NCBI GenBank assembly: GCA_028023455.1
Contig: JAQFVV010012423.1
Span: forward strand, 7,048,269-7,112,268
Direction of reading: 5' to 3'
DNA length: 64,000 bases
DNA from: Epiperipatus broadwayi
Taxonomy: Eukaryota; Onychophora; Udeonychophora; Euonychophora; Peripatidae
Shown here: positions 21,511 through 33,700 of the stretch, piece by piece
Position numbering within the stretch: position 1 is the first letter of the stretch
How the letters are laid out: every line of letters starts with the position of its first letter
Notes under the pieces: generated by a model
Seen by the model: only the letters and a program-made list of their open reading frames with translations
Told to the model about the DNA's origin: nothing
Databases searched by the model: none
Program-made: the position numbers and the translations under genes

Positions 21511-24149
21511 GTATATTGTTTTCACACAATTTTTTTTTTTACAACCATTACTTTTTAACAACTTTATTTTAAAGAAAGAATAAAATCGTGACTACATTTA
21601 AATTTGGGATAAAATATAATTGCTTTTAATTGCATACACTTTAATAACTAATAATTAATATATTATAAATAAAGTTATAATATAACAACAACAAATTTTA
21701 CAAAATGATGTTAAAAAATAATAAGTATACAAGCTCATAATAACAAACTTTATAGAATTGTATTCATTATAAAACCCAATGCATAAGGTATTTTTTGAAA
21801 TAAATCTACTATATAATTTAAATTATTATATATGTTATCATTATAAGTAAAATCAACCCATTATAAATTCCTAATTTTCCTAGCTTTTCATTAATAAAAA
21901 AATTTGATTGCTTTATAGAAAATATAGAAAGTATTTAGGGTTCAAATCTAACATCAATTATAATCATGATATATGTGTGCAGCCTAAAATTGGATTACAA
22001 TCCACACATAATACAAGAAAATGCTAATTATGATCATATGTACAAATAAAAAACATCCTAAATACGATCTTTACTTAATAAAAAATTATAAAATGTCCAA
22101 ACAAACTTTTTTTTAATTATCTATAACGTATAGATATGCAAGGTCAATACATTCAAAGATAACACAGAGCAGATAATATTGATTAGATGTGTTTGTATAT
22201 TTTATCAACATTCCTAAATAACTTTTAAATCTTTCACAGGTATATTTTATATTTTAAACTGATATCAATTTTTATATTTTCATTTTTAAATATATATATA
22301 TAATGCCTTGTTCTGACAATATACAGAGTCCAACTTTAAGACATAAACAGTGATCCTATTAGCCACCATAAATTATAAAATAATAGATATAACTGATCCT
22401 AAAATTAAACAAGGGTACACAAGAAATCTGAAATTCCTAATTCCAAAGCTTTTTGAATTTAAAAATAAATCTTTTATCTTTTCAATATAAACTCAAATTC
22501 TGCTCAAACAGAAAACACAGCAATTCACTGACATTAAAATTAATATGTAGATATTGGTTGCCCCCCCCCCCCAATTTTGTTTATAAGTGTGTGCAAAATG
22601 AGTTATATAAATAAAAAAGATTAAAGATCATTTTTGAAATCTGGTTTGGATAATTGAATAATAGATGTCTAGATACCTGTAATAAAAGAAAATAAATCCA
22701 TATGCCTGATAAGGAAAGTTTTTAATAAATGGGTTCCAAGAATGCTTCTTGCTTGGACCCTTAATAGATAAATAATATAGCAGACCACATAGTGAAATAT
22801 AGAGATTAACAAGAAAAAAATCAAAAACAAAATACATAAAGTGAAAAGACAACATATATAAAATAGAGCTAGGTTAGACATGTTACTGTAGAAAATGACA
22901 ATAAATGGATAAATAAAGTTCTAAACTATTACAAGAGATTATAAAAGATCTGAAATAAAACTGTGTATAAGATATTAGAATAATATGAAGGGAAAAAAGA
23001 TATTGATTAAAAAAAAAGTGGACTACACTTATCCAATTGACAGGTAATTAATTGAAAATAATAATAATAAGATCACTACTAGAAAGAGATATCTTTCTCA
23101 CTAATTGTATCTCATATGGAAAAAGTGACTGCATTGATACCCATATTTTTGTCATAAGTGATAAAATTTTAATTTACTTTACTGAAATACTGAATACATG
23201 ATAAACAAGTGAAAAAGAGAAACAAAAATCCAGCATTAATACTATCACAATTCAACACCAGTTATAATTTTGGCTACTTTGGGATAAGTATTCCACCATT
23301 ATTTTAGATAAAGTAAAATATTTTATAGTGTTAGAGAAAAGTAAATGATCACTAAAATAAATAGTTCTTCATGACTATAAGTTTTAGAAAAGTAACTATA
23401 TAGTATTTGAAAAATATTCCTTTTTATTTAGAATGAAAAGACTGACCTAAAATTTTAAAGTAATTTTATAAAAAAGAAATAATTTCTAAATTAAAAAAAA
23501 AAAGTCTAATGCTTGAGAACCTAAGGTGAAAATAAAAGACTACAATCGCCACATGAATAGTTTTGAATCAACAACACATTCAATAGCTTCAGGATTATAT
23601 AAGGAAAATGTCTTAATGCTACTTTGCTGGAAGAAGCTTTTTTTTTTCATACATTTCGCAAATGGATTACCTTTTTTTTTTTCATCTAATAAAATCTTCA
23701 AGAAATGAAAATTTTATAACAGGGGCAAAAAATCAGGAACAAAAAATTTTCAAAAAATAACGTTATTCTTACTTTTTGGAATTTTATATTCATTGTTTTA
23801 ACTGCAAACCTAAAATCAGGTATTCAACAAATTGTGTTATTTTTGGAAGTAGCATCATTAAAAACATAATAAACATAGGGCCACAAAATTATACAGTTGT
23901 TTACCTAATGCTATACCTTCAAAACTATATAAAAATTAGCTTGGGTTACCTTAGATAATATAAATTTTAAAAATACTCCTAGACTCGCTATATCTATAAT
24001 TATTTTTAGCATTTTTTTTTATTTGTAATATAGCTTTATTTTGTTATCCTGAATTTATAATTAGTTGATATATATACATATTTAGTATATGTTTGAATGT
24101 TAATCTTTATCATTTAAATGCATATACATTACCTATTTGATTGTTTTAT
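21511..24149. other. AT-rich stretch, nothing recognised
   Basis: No gene or structured repeat identified. A C12 run lies at 22561-22572 and T runs near 23638-23680. The open frames here (for example 22628-22881 minus, 23526-23958 plus) have AT-driven composition and no domains. Confidence 0.5.
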
Positions 24150-27100
24150 GGGGGGAAAAGGAGTTTACTGTTAACTAAAAATGAGACCTTTTGATACCTC
24201 TTTGAGGATTTAAAATAGCCAAGAATGGCAAATTCCTAATGTCACCCCAGAAGTTCTTGTTGTTGCAGCTATTATGACTAGGTGATTATTTTTATGTAAA
24301 GAAACATGGATGGGCTGCTCATGAGCATGTACCAGCTATGATATTGAGTTTATTTACTTCTTGTTTTTGAGTTTAAATATCACAGTCTTTCTTCTCAGCA
24401 GTTTTCTTGAAGTCTGGATGAAAGTGTATATAAATACTCATTTTTTAGATATTTAAAATCATGACAGAATAAACTAAATTATGGCCCTTATTCTTAAGAA
24501 ATTATAAAGTCATCAGTAAAGGCAGAAACTATTGAAGAGAAGCAGATGTTAACAATATCTTGATTTTAGACCTAGGTTTGCTGTTCAATGATGATCTTTT
24601 ATTTAGCCATTTATAACTGAAGATCATTTTCAAATAAAGGAAAACGCATGAATTGGAAGAATTGTTTAATGTTATTTGTACAATTTTGAACTTTGTGAAA
24701 TTAGAAGCTGAAGAAATAATAAGATGTGAAAAGTGGCCATATACTTTATTACAATACCACAAATATTGGAAACATAAATGCAATGGAATTCATTATAGAT
24801 AAATAAATGGAATAACACAAGTGTCAAGACTGACTGTATATCAGGTAGATTAATTATACAATTTATTGGGAGATGTAAACACAAATAATTCAAATTTATG
24901 TCCCAAAAGTTTTCAATGGTCAAAAAAGTAGAGAATTTTTATATAGATGCAGAAAATGTTTCGGATTAAAGTTGCAAATAACATTTTAAAATTGTCCTAG
25001 AAGACGTAATACTAGAATTAGAAAATGCTTGAAAGATGTAAATGATATGAGTAAATTTGGTAATGGTGACAGAAATGAGATATGAAATCATAAACTTCTT
25101 TGGGAAAAATTGTAAATGAAAATGGATATATTGACTAAGATAAAATAAATATTTTCAAATTATGTTTTTTTTTTCCTCAGTGATGAAAGTTTATTCATCA
25201 AAAAAAACAAACAGATACAAATACAGTTAGAAAAAGGTTTACAAGGGAGTGATTATATGATAAATTGAAATTTCAGAAGAAATATGGTAAGAGGGGAAGG
25301 ATACATGTGAAAAGAGAATGGGAAGTGAAAAGGGGAAATGGTGTGTAGTCTAGGCCAGTCCGAGATGCATCTCTTCATTGAGCAAGCACCATATGGGTCA
25401 CAAACATTTGCATGATTGAGTCCTATGACAGAGGCTGAGAGTTGGTGGATTGCCCAACTATCTGTGAGAAGTGGAGGTGGGACTAGTTTGGAATTTCTGG
25501 TTTTGAGAGAGCAAATTAGGTCCAATAGCTTTTGATTCACTGAGTGTACTCTCTGGTCAAAAATAATGGCACTTTGGGGCAACCAGAGTGCATAGATGAG
25601 GAAAACTGATAATCTAATAGTTGCAAAGACCCCTGTTTCTATGGATTCTTGAAGCTTGAAGATGGTATTCCTGTATAAGGAAAGGCAGGAGTTGATGACA
25701 TGTCTCACTCCAAGCAGAAAGGGACATTTAAGTAGAAAGTGCTGGAGGGTTTCATTGTCAGTTTTACAGAGCTGGCATATGGGAGAGATCTTGGTGAAAC
25801 TCCTACGGTTGACCAAAAATTGATTTGTGGGAAGGGAGTGAAGATTGATTTTAAGGAGGAATGAGGAATTTTGTCTCAAGGGACCACCTTTTGAAATTGT
25901 GGGTTAATTGAGCATTGATAAGTTTGAAGAATGCAGAGGACATAATGGAGAAGTCTAAGGTCTGATAGAAAACCTCCCAGTACTTTAGTTTGCCACTGAT
26001 GGATGGTATAACAAAGCCAGTCTTTTGAAGGATGTTGGCAATGAGTGAGGTCCATGACCTGGGCCTGCCACTGGGAGGAGGAGTGTCGATGGGTGTGATA
26101 ATGTTCTTAATACATTTAATTCATTAAGTAGTAAGATATAAGATACATGCTAATGCAAAACTAGAGCTAATACTATTAAAAAAGTCAGTAGTAATAGACA
26201 ATTAATATTTTAATGATTTTAAATTAGAACTTACAAATCATTTAAAATTATTTAATAGGCTGTGAAGATGATTCAGATATAATGAAGATCAATAAAAAAA
26301 AACTTGAAGCTCTACTTAAGAACATAAAGAAAGCTAGTACAAAAAAGCAATAATTCAATAAAATTTCAACTGAAACAAGACAACATGGAAGAAAAGAAGG
26401 AATATAAAAATACAAATAATATAATGAAATATAATTGTTAATTGGCAAGGAAAACCATAAAAAACAGGAATCTCAAAAAAATAAAACAATATCTTGGTAA
26501 CGGAAGTCAAATTATTTAGTAATAATCATTAAATATATGGAAGACTTCTACAAAGAACTATATAGTAATAAAAAACAAAATAATTTCTATAATCAAGTAT
26601 GTTAAATAAAGAAGTGATGCAATTAAATACATGAAGACATGAAAAATTCCAGGAAATGGTGGAAATTTTTATTGACTCCTTAAAAAAAGTAGGTGAAGAA
26701 ATAGATAAATTGTTGACAAAACTATACATTAAACGAGTAAATGGTAAAAAAGTACCAAATAAATGGAAGAATGTAGAATATTGATAATTATGAAAGCAGA
26801 TAAAGAAGATACTATAAAAAAACAGATCTATCAGTCTTATATTACAATTCATCTGGAGCAAACTTTAAACTCAAACCCATCAAAAGAACAAACTAGTTTT
26901 AAACGTTTTTTTAACATAGAAGACTACATCCAAATATTGATAAATTTATAGGAAAAAAAACAAACAATGAATATGAATTGTCGTTATGCTTTGGATTTGT
27001 TGATTGTAAAAAGACATTTGATTCTGTTAGCTTTTTTAGTGACTAAAACTTTGGACCAAAATGCAATTGCAGTAATTAGATTGTATGATGACACCAAGAA

Positions 27101-27965
27101 CTTAACATTGATAAAAGATTATAATAGAGTAATTCAATACTGCCAAAACTTTTTATGGCAATTTACAAGTAGTATTTTATGGATTAAAATGAGAAACTAA
27201 AGGAATAAAAGGATCTTATTTAAGTCAGATTTTGCAGATGTGGTTGCTTTGGGAAATAATATTTCACAGTTTAATGTAAGAATTATCAGTTAAAAGTAAG
27301 AAAAAAGACTAAAGATAAATACTAAAAAGATTAAAATATTTAATGGACTTTCACAGAAAAGAAAATTAACATGGATTATCAAGAATTAGAAGATGATGAC
27401 TACAAATATTTCAGAGATGAATACATAATGGTTGAAAATAATTAGGGAATTAAACTTGTATGGAGTGATTTTGGTAGAACTAAATATTAAAATGAAATAT
27501 ACCAATGTACTTGAAAAGGAAGATTTTTAATAGATGTATTTTACTAATTCTTACATATAGATAAGACACTTGGACATTTAAAAGAAGAACAATGCAAATT
27601 TCAGAGCATTCAATGAAGTATGGAGAAATTATGTTAGGAGAAACAAGAATAAATTGAAAATGAAATATGTGAGTGAAAGGTCAAACAGTTATCATTGTCA
27701 TAATTGAGAGAATTAAGAAACTGAAATGAAAATGAAATGGAAATATTGTTAGACAAGATGATAAAAGATGGATAGTTAAAGCCCTAAAACTAGATCTAGG
27801 AATCTATAAAAGACCATATGTGAGATACATTAATAAAATAGGAAATTTAAGTGTTATGTGAAAAGAGAAGCTGTACATCTGGAGAAATTGAGCCGAACTT
27901 GGAGAGATCTTAAATCTGCAAATGGATTGTTAATGTTAAAAAATGATAATGATAATAATCAGTGG
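24150..27965 (+). mobile_element. RTE-like LINE, copy 1, interrupted by a LINE B insertion
   Basis: The first ~320 bp (24150-24470) align with the 5' leader of copy 2 (51553-51860): shared blocks include TTTACTGTTAACTAAAA, CAAATTCCTAATGTC and GATGGGCTGCTCA. Decayed endonuclease sequence follows, for example GCAGAAAATGTTT...ACATTTTAAAATTGTCCTAG near 24950-25000. The element is broken at about 25160 and resumes at about 26097 with TAATGTTCTTAATA, exactly collinear with copy 2 at 52669. RT remnants include the motif A region (LCFGFVDCKKTFDSV-like, near 26990-27020) and AIAVIRLYDDTKNLTLI near 27070. The 3' end carries short TGATAA-type repeats near 27945-27960. It is dead: stops and frameshifts throughout. 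Confidence 0.8.
25160..26097 (-). pseudogene. LINE family B 3' fragment nested in RTE copy 1
   Basis: A 208-codon frame on the minus strand (25879 to 25253) begins SFLLKINLHSLPTNQFLVN and contains a zinc-ribbon-like CQLCKTDNETLQHFLLKCPF. It then continues with SVFLIYALWLPQSAIIFDQR. Upstream on the same strand (26090-25890) comes LKYWEVFYQTLDF in a shifted frame. These resemble the C-terminal region of the LINE at 59600-62340. A T run at 25165-25174 is the complement of a poly(A) tail, which marks the 3' end. The insertion interrupts the RTE copy cleanly and has a short ATAATG/ATTATG repeat at the borders. It is 5'-truncated, as is usual for target-primed insertion, and it is G+C-richer than its host, which suggests it is younger. 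Confidence 0.8.
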
Positions 27966-28124
27966 AAAGCTTTACATTTTATATATATTAGGAAACCCAA
28001 GAAATCATTGATTTAAATCACTAAATACACACACATATAATGAAGTCAATCAAATCAAAAATTTTGTAATCTTATTTCAAAATTTAATTATCTTTGAATA
28101 GGTACAATAATATATAAAATATAT

Positions 28125-28485
28125 CACATGATCACCATCTCTTATGCTAGCACATAATTGTTATTAAACAAGGCAACACTCTCCATACAGTAGTCCCACC
28201 CTGTGCCAACCAGAGTAATCAATGGATGCCAGAAGACTTGTGCATAAAATCCCTATCTAGTGCCTACTCATCCAATATCCCCAGAGTAGTTTCTGGTGCA
28301 GTGCTCTCAGATCCAAGGCTCCTCACTGACAAATGCCACAAGCCAGAAATTAGTCTGGGGATATTGGATGAGAAAGCACTAGATAGGGATTGTATGCATA
28401 AGCCTTCTGGTATCCATTGATTACTCTGGTTGGCACAGGATGGCACTACTGTATGGAGAGTTTTGCTTTGTTTAATATAAAATTT
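28125..28485. mobile_element. Foldback element, copy 3
   Basis: The left arm 28125-28296 and right arm about 28341-28480 are inverted complements. Markers include ACTCTCCATACAGTAGT, CAATGGATGCCAGAAG and CTAGTGCCTACTCATCCAAT. The loop contains GCTCTCAGATCCAAGGCTCC. The long spacer of copy 1 is missing, so this is the compact form. It lies between RTE copy 1 and SINE copy 2. Short frames on both strands are by-products. Confidence 0.8.
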
Positions 28486-28521
28486 ATATTATTTATACTG
28501 TAAATACAAATATTAATAGAA

Positions 28522-28765
28522 GGATTTCATGGCACAACAGTAGTTAATACATTTACCATTCTCACAACTTAGGTTCAAATTCAAGTAAGGTAAATAAATT
28601 TGAATTTTTTTTCTGATTTTAATCAGATTTAGGATTTGTTTTTAGCCAATCAATCTAGAGCCAATCCAGCTAACTAGTCAACTATTATTAAGTAGAGAGT
28701 AAAACAAGTATGGAAAAACATTCAAATTTTCCTTAACCAATAACTGTTACTCTTAAACACAGTAA
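28522..28765 (+). mobile_element. tRNA-derived SINE (family S1), copy 2
   Basis: A-box-like TGGCACAACAGTAGTTAAT at 28530-28548 and B box GGTTCAAATTC at 28572-28582. The body motif TTAGGATTTGTTTTTAGCCA is shared with copies at 19913 and 42040. Its right end touches the 3' end of the inverted LINE A copy. Confidence 0.7.
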
Positions 28766-28769
28766 TGCG

Positions 28770-29812
28770 ATGTGTTGTGCTGTGACTTCTTTTTTTGGAG
28801 TCAGGAATCTCTCAGCCACTATGCCTAGAAAAACCTGTTAGCCACTTTACATTCTCACCCTAAGTTTTCTCCATATTCTTCTCTATCCTGCTCCATCTCA
28901 TTTCCACAACATAGTCTTTGTCAACTTCATGGTCTTTATATCTAAATCTCTCTTATCTTTTCCCAAAGCCAGCATGAAAAACAAGAACCCACTTTATGTA
29001 TAACCAGTTTGTTTATATTTATTCTTCCACAACTTCTTTATTTGTATTTTTTCTGCTATCAGGCATTTACATTCAATTAACAGATGCCTAATGTTTTCTA
29101 TATCGTCCTTACACAACTTGCAGACTAAATCACCCACATTTTCCCATTTATGTGTACATTCACTTGTTCCTAAAAATCCTGTTCAAGCCTTAAACAGTAA
29201 ACAAACTATTTTTCTTGCTATTATCATAACTCACACCCAATATTCTGTTTACTTCTATATATATTTAAATTCTTTTTACTCTCCATACTAGTTCTCCATC
29301 TTTCCAACACCCTATTCTTTATTAATGCATCTATTCTTCTATCCCATTCCTTGCCACTATAACACACAACAATTCTACTAACACAATCATCCCATCTTTT
29401 GTGTAGTATATTGACATAAATTCTTTATCCAAATCTGCATAACATACTACCGTTCTCACCCATGTTGTTGCCTGCTCTTTACTCATAACCTAATTAAATA
29501 CTATTTTGGCTATTCTCTTATTATTCATAAATTTGTAATCTACCAAACATTTTCAATTTGCTTTTTGCATCTCTCATATAAAAACTTGACTATCCCATTT
29601 CTCATTGAATTGCCTCCTTCACCCTCCACACATCTGCATCTACAGCATGTCTTCCTATTTCTCTTTGTACTTTTTCTAAGTAATTTAACACCCCTTTACT
29701 AACACATAATGCATCATTATCATATGTTAACCCTGCTACTACCTTCCATACAATTCTAGCAACATCATATTTATTATATGAAAATTCTATTAATTTCTTT
29801 ATCAGTTCCTTT
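28770..29812 (-). pseudogene. LINE family A, 5'-truncated copy in inverted orientation
   Basis: On the minus strand the region reads from the thumb part to the 3' end. From 29826 to 29602 a 74-codon frame contains IEFSYNKYDVARIVWKV and LEKVQREIGRHAVDADVWR, matching 17330-17500 of the first copy. Further on, near 29080-29040, comes HLLIECKCL, matching the zinc-ribbon region. The 3' non-coding end (28870-28775) shares TGGCTAACA and GAGAGATTCCTGACT with the other two copies. The 5' truncation at about 29812 abuts the foldback copy 4. Confidence 0.8.
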
Positions 29813-29815
29813 GAC

Positions 29816-30165
29816 AAACTCTCCATACAGTGGTGCCATCCAGTTCAAGCTATAGTAATCAATGAATGCAATAAGATTTGTGCATAAAATCCCTATCTAG
29901 TGCCTACCCATTCAATATCCTTAGGACTAGCTTGTAGCTTATGGCTTTCATAAATGAGAAGCTTTGGATTTGAGAGCACTGTACCTAGATCTTAAGATCT
30001 AATGCAATCCTCTAGCAGCCACTTTCTACCTTTTTAGTTAACTTTAAAGCTACGAGACCAAAATGAAAACACAATATTTTCATACAGATCTCAAGACAAT
30101 TCAATATCTATACATTTTGGTATTTTTGGTTCTTTAATAACCATGGTCATCATCATTCCACGGTC
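29816..30165. mobile_element. Foldback element, copy 4 (one arm plus spacer)
   Basis: It starts with ACTCTCCATACAGTGGTGCC and includes AAAATCCCTATCTAGTGCCT, then GATCTTAAGATCTAATGCAA. It ends in ACATTTTGGTATTTTTGGTTC and CTTTAATAACCATGG, the inverted form of the copy 1 spacer (3715-3955). Only one arm is present. Confidence 0.7.
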
Positions 30166-30709
30166 AAACGTAGTATTAAATGATTAGGGGTTTAATTGTT
30201 ACTCTTAATGATTAATGATTTGCTCCCAACTCTACTTAAATTAGGTTGCTTTACTTTTTATCTAATTATATATTAATTATAAATATTTTTAAAATTAATT
30301 TATAGTCAAATTTATGAATAAAAATTGATTTATACTCAGATTTGTAATTAGAAACCGAATTAAATCATTTCTTCGGAAAGTTAATATTTTCCATTAACTT
30401 TAATGTTTAAATAACTTATGGTGAATTAAACCACAATAATAAGTTTTATACAATACAGTTCTAATCTCCATTCAGATTATATTTACAAGAAGATATATTG
30501 CTACAAATATTAAATCAGCTTTTATTATATAATCAAAAGATATGAATAAAAATCTCTCTCCAAGTAAAAAAACTGAATAAGTTTAATTTATTACTTTATG
30601 ATATTATTTTGCAATATATATGAGTGTGTGTGGAAGTTTTGTTCTTAAATCAACTGCAAACTGAAAGCTTTAAAACCATATTACACATCAAGGTAACTTA
30701 GCACTAATC

Positions 30710-30712
<3 letters not shown>
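30166..30712. other. AT-rich stretch, nothing recognised
   Basis: No gene or repeat family recognised between the foldback copy and the simple repeat that precedes the satellite. Confidence 0.5.

Positions 30713-30740
<28 letters not shown>
30713..30740. repeat. Simple repeat (TA)n(GA)n at the satellite border
   Basis: TA repeats change directly to GA repeats 14 bp before the first satellite unit. Confidence 0.85.
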
Positions 30741-30753
30741 AGTGAACACTAAA

Positions 30754-33700
30754 TACAGCTAGGATACAAATTGTTAAAAATTGATGAATTTGAATACATT
30801 AACATTGCGGTTCAGTATTATTTAGCTAATTCTACCTAAATGGGCACAAAATCAGTAAAAAAAATTCATTCAAAATATAGTATTATACACCAGCCTGTTC
30901 ATTTTGCGTTTTAATCTTGGAAATACAGCTAGGATACAAATTGTTTAAAATTGATGAATTTGAGTATTTAACATTGCAGTTCAGTATTATTTAGCCAATT
31001 CTACTTAAATATGAAAAAATCAGTGAAAAAATTCTTTCAAAATATAGTATGTTACACCAGCATGTTCATTTCGCGTTTTAAGCTGGAAATACAGCTAGGA
31101 TAGTTAAAAATTGATGAATTTGAATACTTTAACATTGCATTTCAGTATTATTTAGCTAATTCTACCTAAATATGACAAAATCAGTGCAAAAATTCATTCA
31201 AAATATAGTATTATATACCAGCCTGTTCATTTCGTGTTTTAGGCTTGGAAATACAGCTAGGATACAAATTGTTAAAAATTGATGAATTTGAATATTTTAA
31301 CATTGCAGTTCAATATTATTTAGCTAATTCTACTTAAATATGTCAAAATCAACGACAAAATTCATTCAAAATATAGTATTGCACACCAGCATGTTCATTT
31401 CGCATTTTAAGCTTGGAAATACAGCTAGGATACAAATTGTTAAAAATTGATGAATTTGAATACTTTAACATTGCACTTCAGTATTACTCAGCTAATTCTA
31501 CCTAAATGGGCACAAAATCAGTAAAAAAAATTCATTCAAAATATAGTATTATACACCAGCCTGTTCATTTTGCGTTTTAAGCATGGAAATACAGCTAGGA
31601 TACAAATTGTTAAAAATTGATGAATTTGAATACTTTAACATTGCAGTCCAGTATTATTTAGCTAATTCTACCTAAATATCACAAAATCAGCAAAAAAATT
31701 CATTCAAAATATAGTATTGTACACCAGCATATTTATTTCGCGTTTTAAGCATAAAAATACTGATAGGATACAAATTGGTAAAAATTGATGAATTTGAATA
31801 CTTTAACATTGCAGTTCAGTATTATTTAAGTAATTCTACCTAAATATGACAAAAGAAGTGGAAAAATTAATTCAAAATATAGTATTATACACCAGCCTGT
31901 TCATTTTGCATTTTAAGATTGGAAATACAGCTAGGATACAAATTGTTAAAAATTGATGAATTTGAATACTTTAACATTGCAGTTCAGTAATATTTAGCTA
32001 ATTCTACCTAAATATGACAAAATCAGTGAAAAAATTCATTCAAAATATAGTATCGTACACCAGCATGTTCATTTCGTGTTTTAAACTTGGAAATACAGCT
32101 AGGATACAAATTGTTAAAAATTGATGAATTTGAATACTTTAACATTGCGGTTCAGTATTATTTAGCTAATTCTACCTAAATATGACAAAATCAGTGAAAA
32201 AATTCATTCAAAATATAGTATTGTACACCAGCATGTTCATTTCGCATTTTAAGCTTGGAAATACAGCTAGGATACAAATTGTTAAAAATTGATGAATTTG
32301 AATACTTTAACATTGCAGTTCAGTATTATTTAACTAAGTCTACCTAAATATGACAAAATCAGCGAAAAAATTAATTCAAAATATAGTATTATGCACCAGC
32401 CTGTTCATTTTGTGTTTTCAGCTTGGAAATACAGCTTGGATACAAATTGTTAAAAATTGATGAATTTAAATACTTTAAGATTGCAGTTCAGTATTATTTA
32501 GCTAATTCGACCTAAATATGACAAAATCAGTGCAAAAATTCATTCAAAATATAGTATTATACACCAGCCTGTTCATTTTGCATTTTAAGCTTGGAAATAC
32601 AGCTAGGATACAAATTGTTAAAAATTGATGAATTTGAATACTTTAACATTGCAGTTCAGTATTATTTAACTAAGTCTACCTAAATATGACAAAATCAGTG
32701 AAAAAATTAATTCAAAATATAGTATTATGCACCAACCTGTTCATTTTGTGTTTTCAGCTTGGAAATACAGCTTGGATACAAATTGTTAAAAATTGATGAA
32801 TTTAAATACTTTAACATTGCACATCAGTATTATTTAGCTAATTCGACATAAATACGACAAAATCAGTGCAAAAATTCATTCAAAATATAGTATTATACAC
32901 CAGCCTGTTCATTTTGCATTTTAAGCTTGGAAATACAGCTAAAATACAAATTGTTAAAAATTGATGAATTTGAATACTTTAACATTGCAGTCCAGTATTA
33001 TTTAGCTAATTCTACCTAAATATGACAAAATCAGTGAAAAATTCATTCAAAATATAGTATTGTACACCAGCATGTTTATTTCACGTTTTAGGCTTGGAAT
33101 TACAGCTAGGATACAAATTGTTAAAAATTGATGAATTTGAATACTTTAACATTGCGGTTCAGTATTATTTAGCTAATTCTACCTAAATATGACAAAATCA
33201 GCGAAAAAATTCATTCAAAATCTAGTATTGTACACCAGCATGTTCATTTCGCATTTTAAGCTTGGAAATACAACTAGGATACAAATTGTTAAAAATTGAT
33301 GAATTTGAATACTTTAACATTGCACTTCAGTATTACTTAGCTAATTCTACCTAAATGGGCACAAAATCAGTAAAAAAAATTCATTCAAAATATAGTATTA
33401 TACACCAGCCTGTTCATTTTGCGTTTTAAGCATGGAAATACAGCAAGGATACAAATTGTTAAAAATTGATGAATTTGAATAGTTTAACATTGCAGTCCAG
33501 TATTATTTAGCTAATTCTACCTAAATATGACAAAATCAGCAAAAAAATTCATTCAAAATATAGTATTGTACACCAGCATGTTTATTTCGCGTTTTAAGCA
33601 TAAAAATACTGATAGGATACAAATTAGTAAAAATTGATGAATTTGAATACTTTAACATTGCAATTTCAGTATTATTTAAATAATTCTACCTAAATATGAC

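Noticed and set aside
25253-25879. 208-codon minus-strand frame as a host gene
   Set aside because: It has the zinc-ribbon and C-terminal layout of LINE B, a poly(T) at its 3' side and sits inside another LINE, so it is a retrotransposon fragment.
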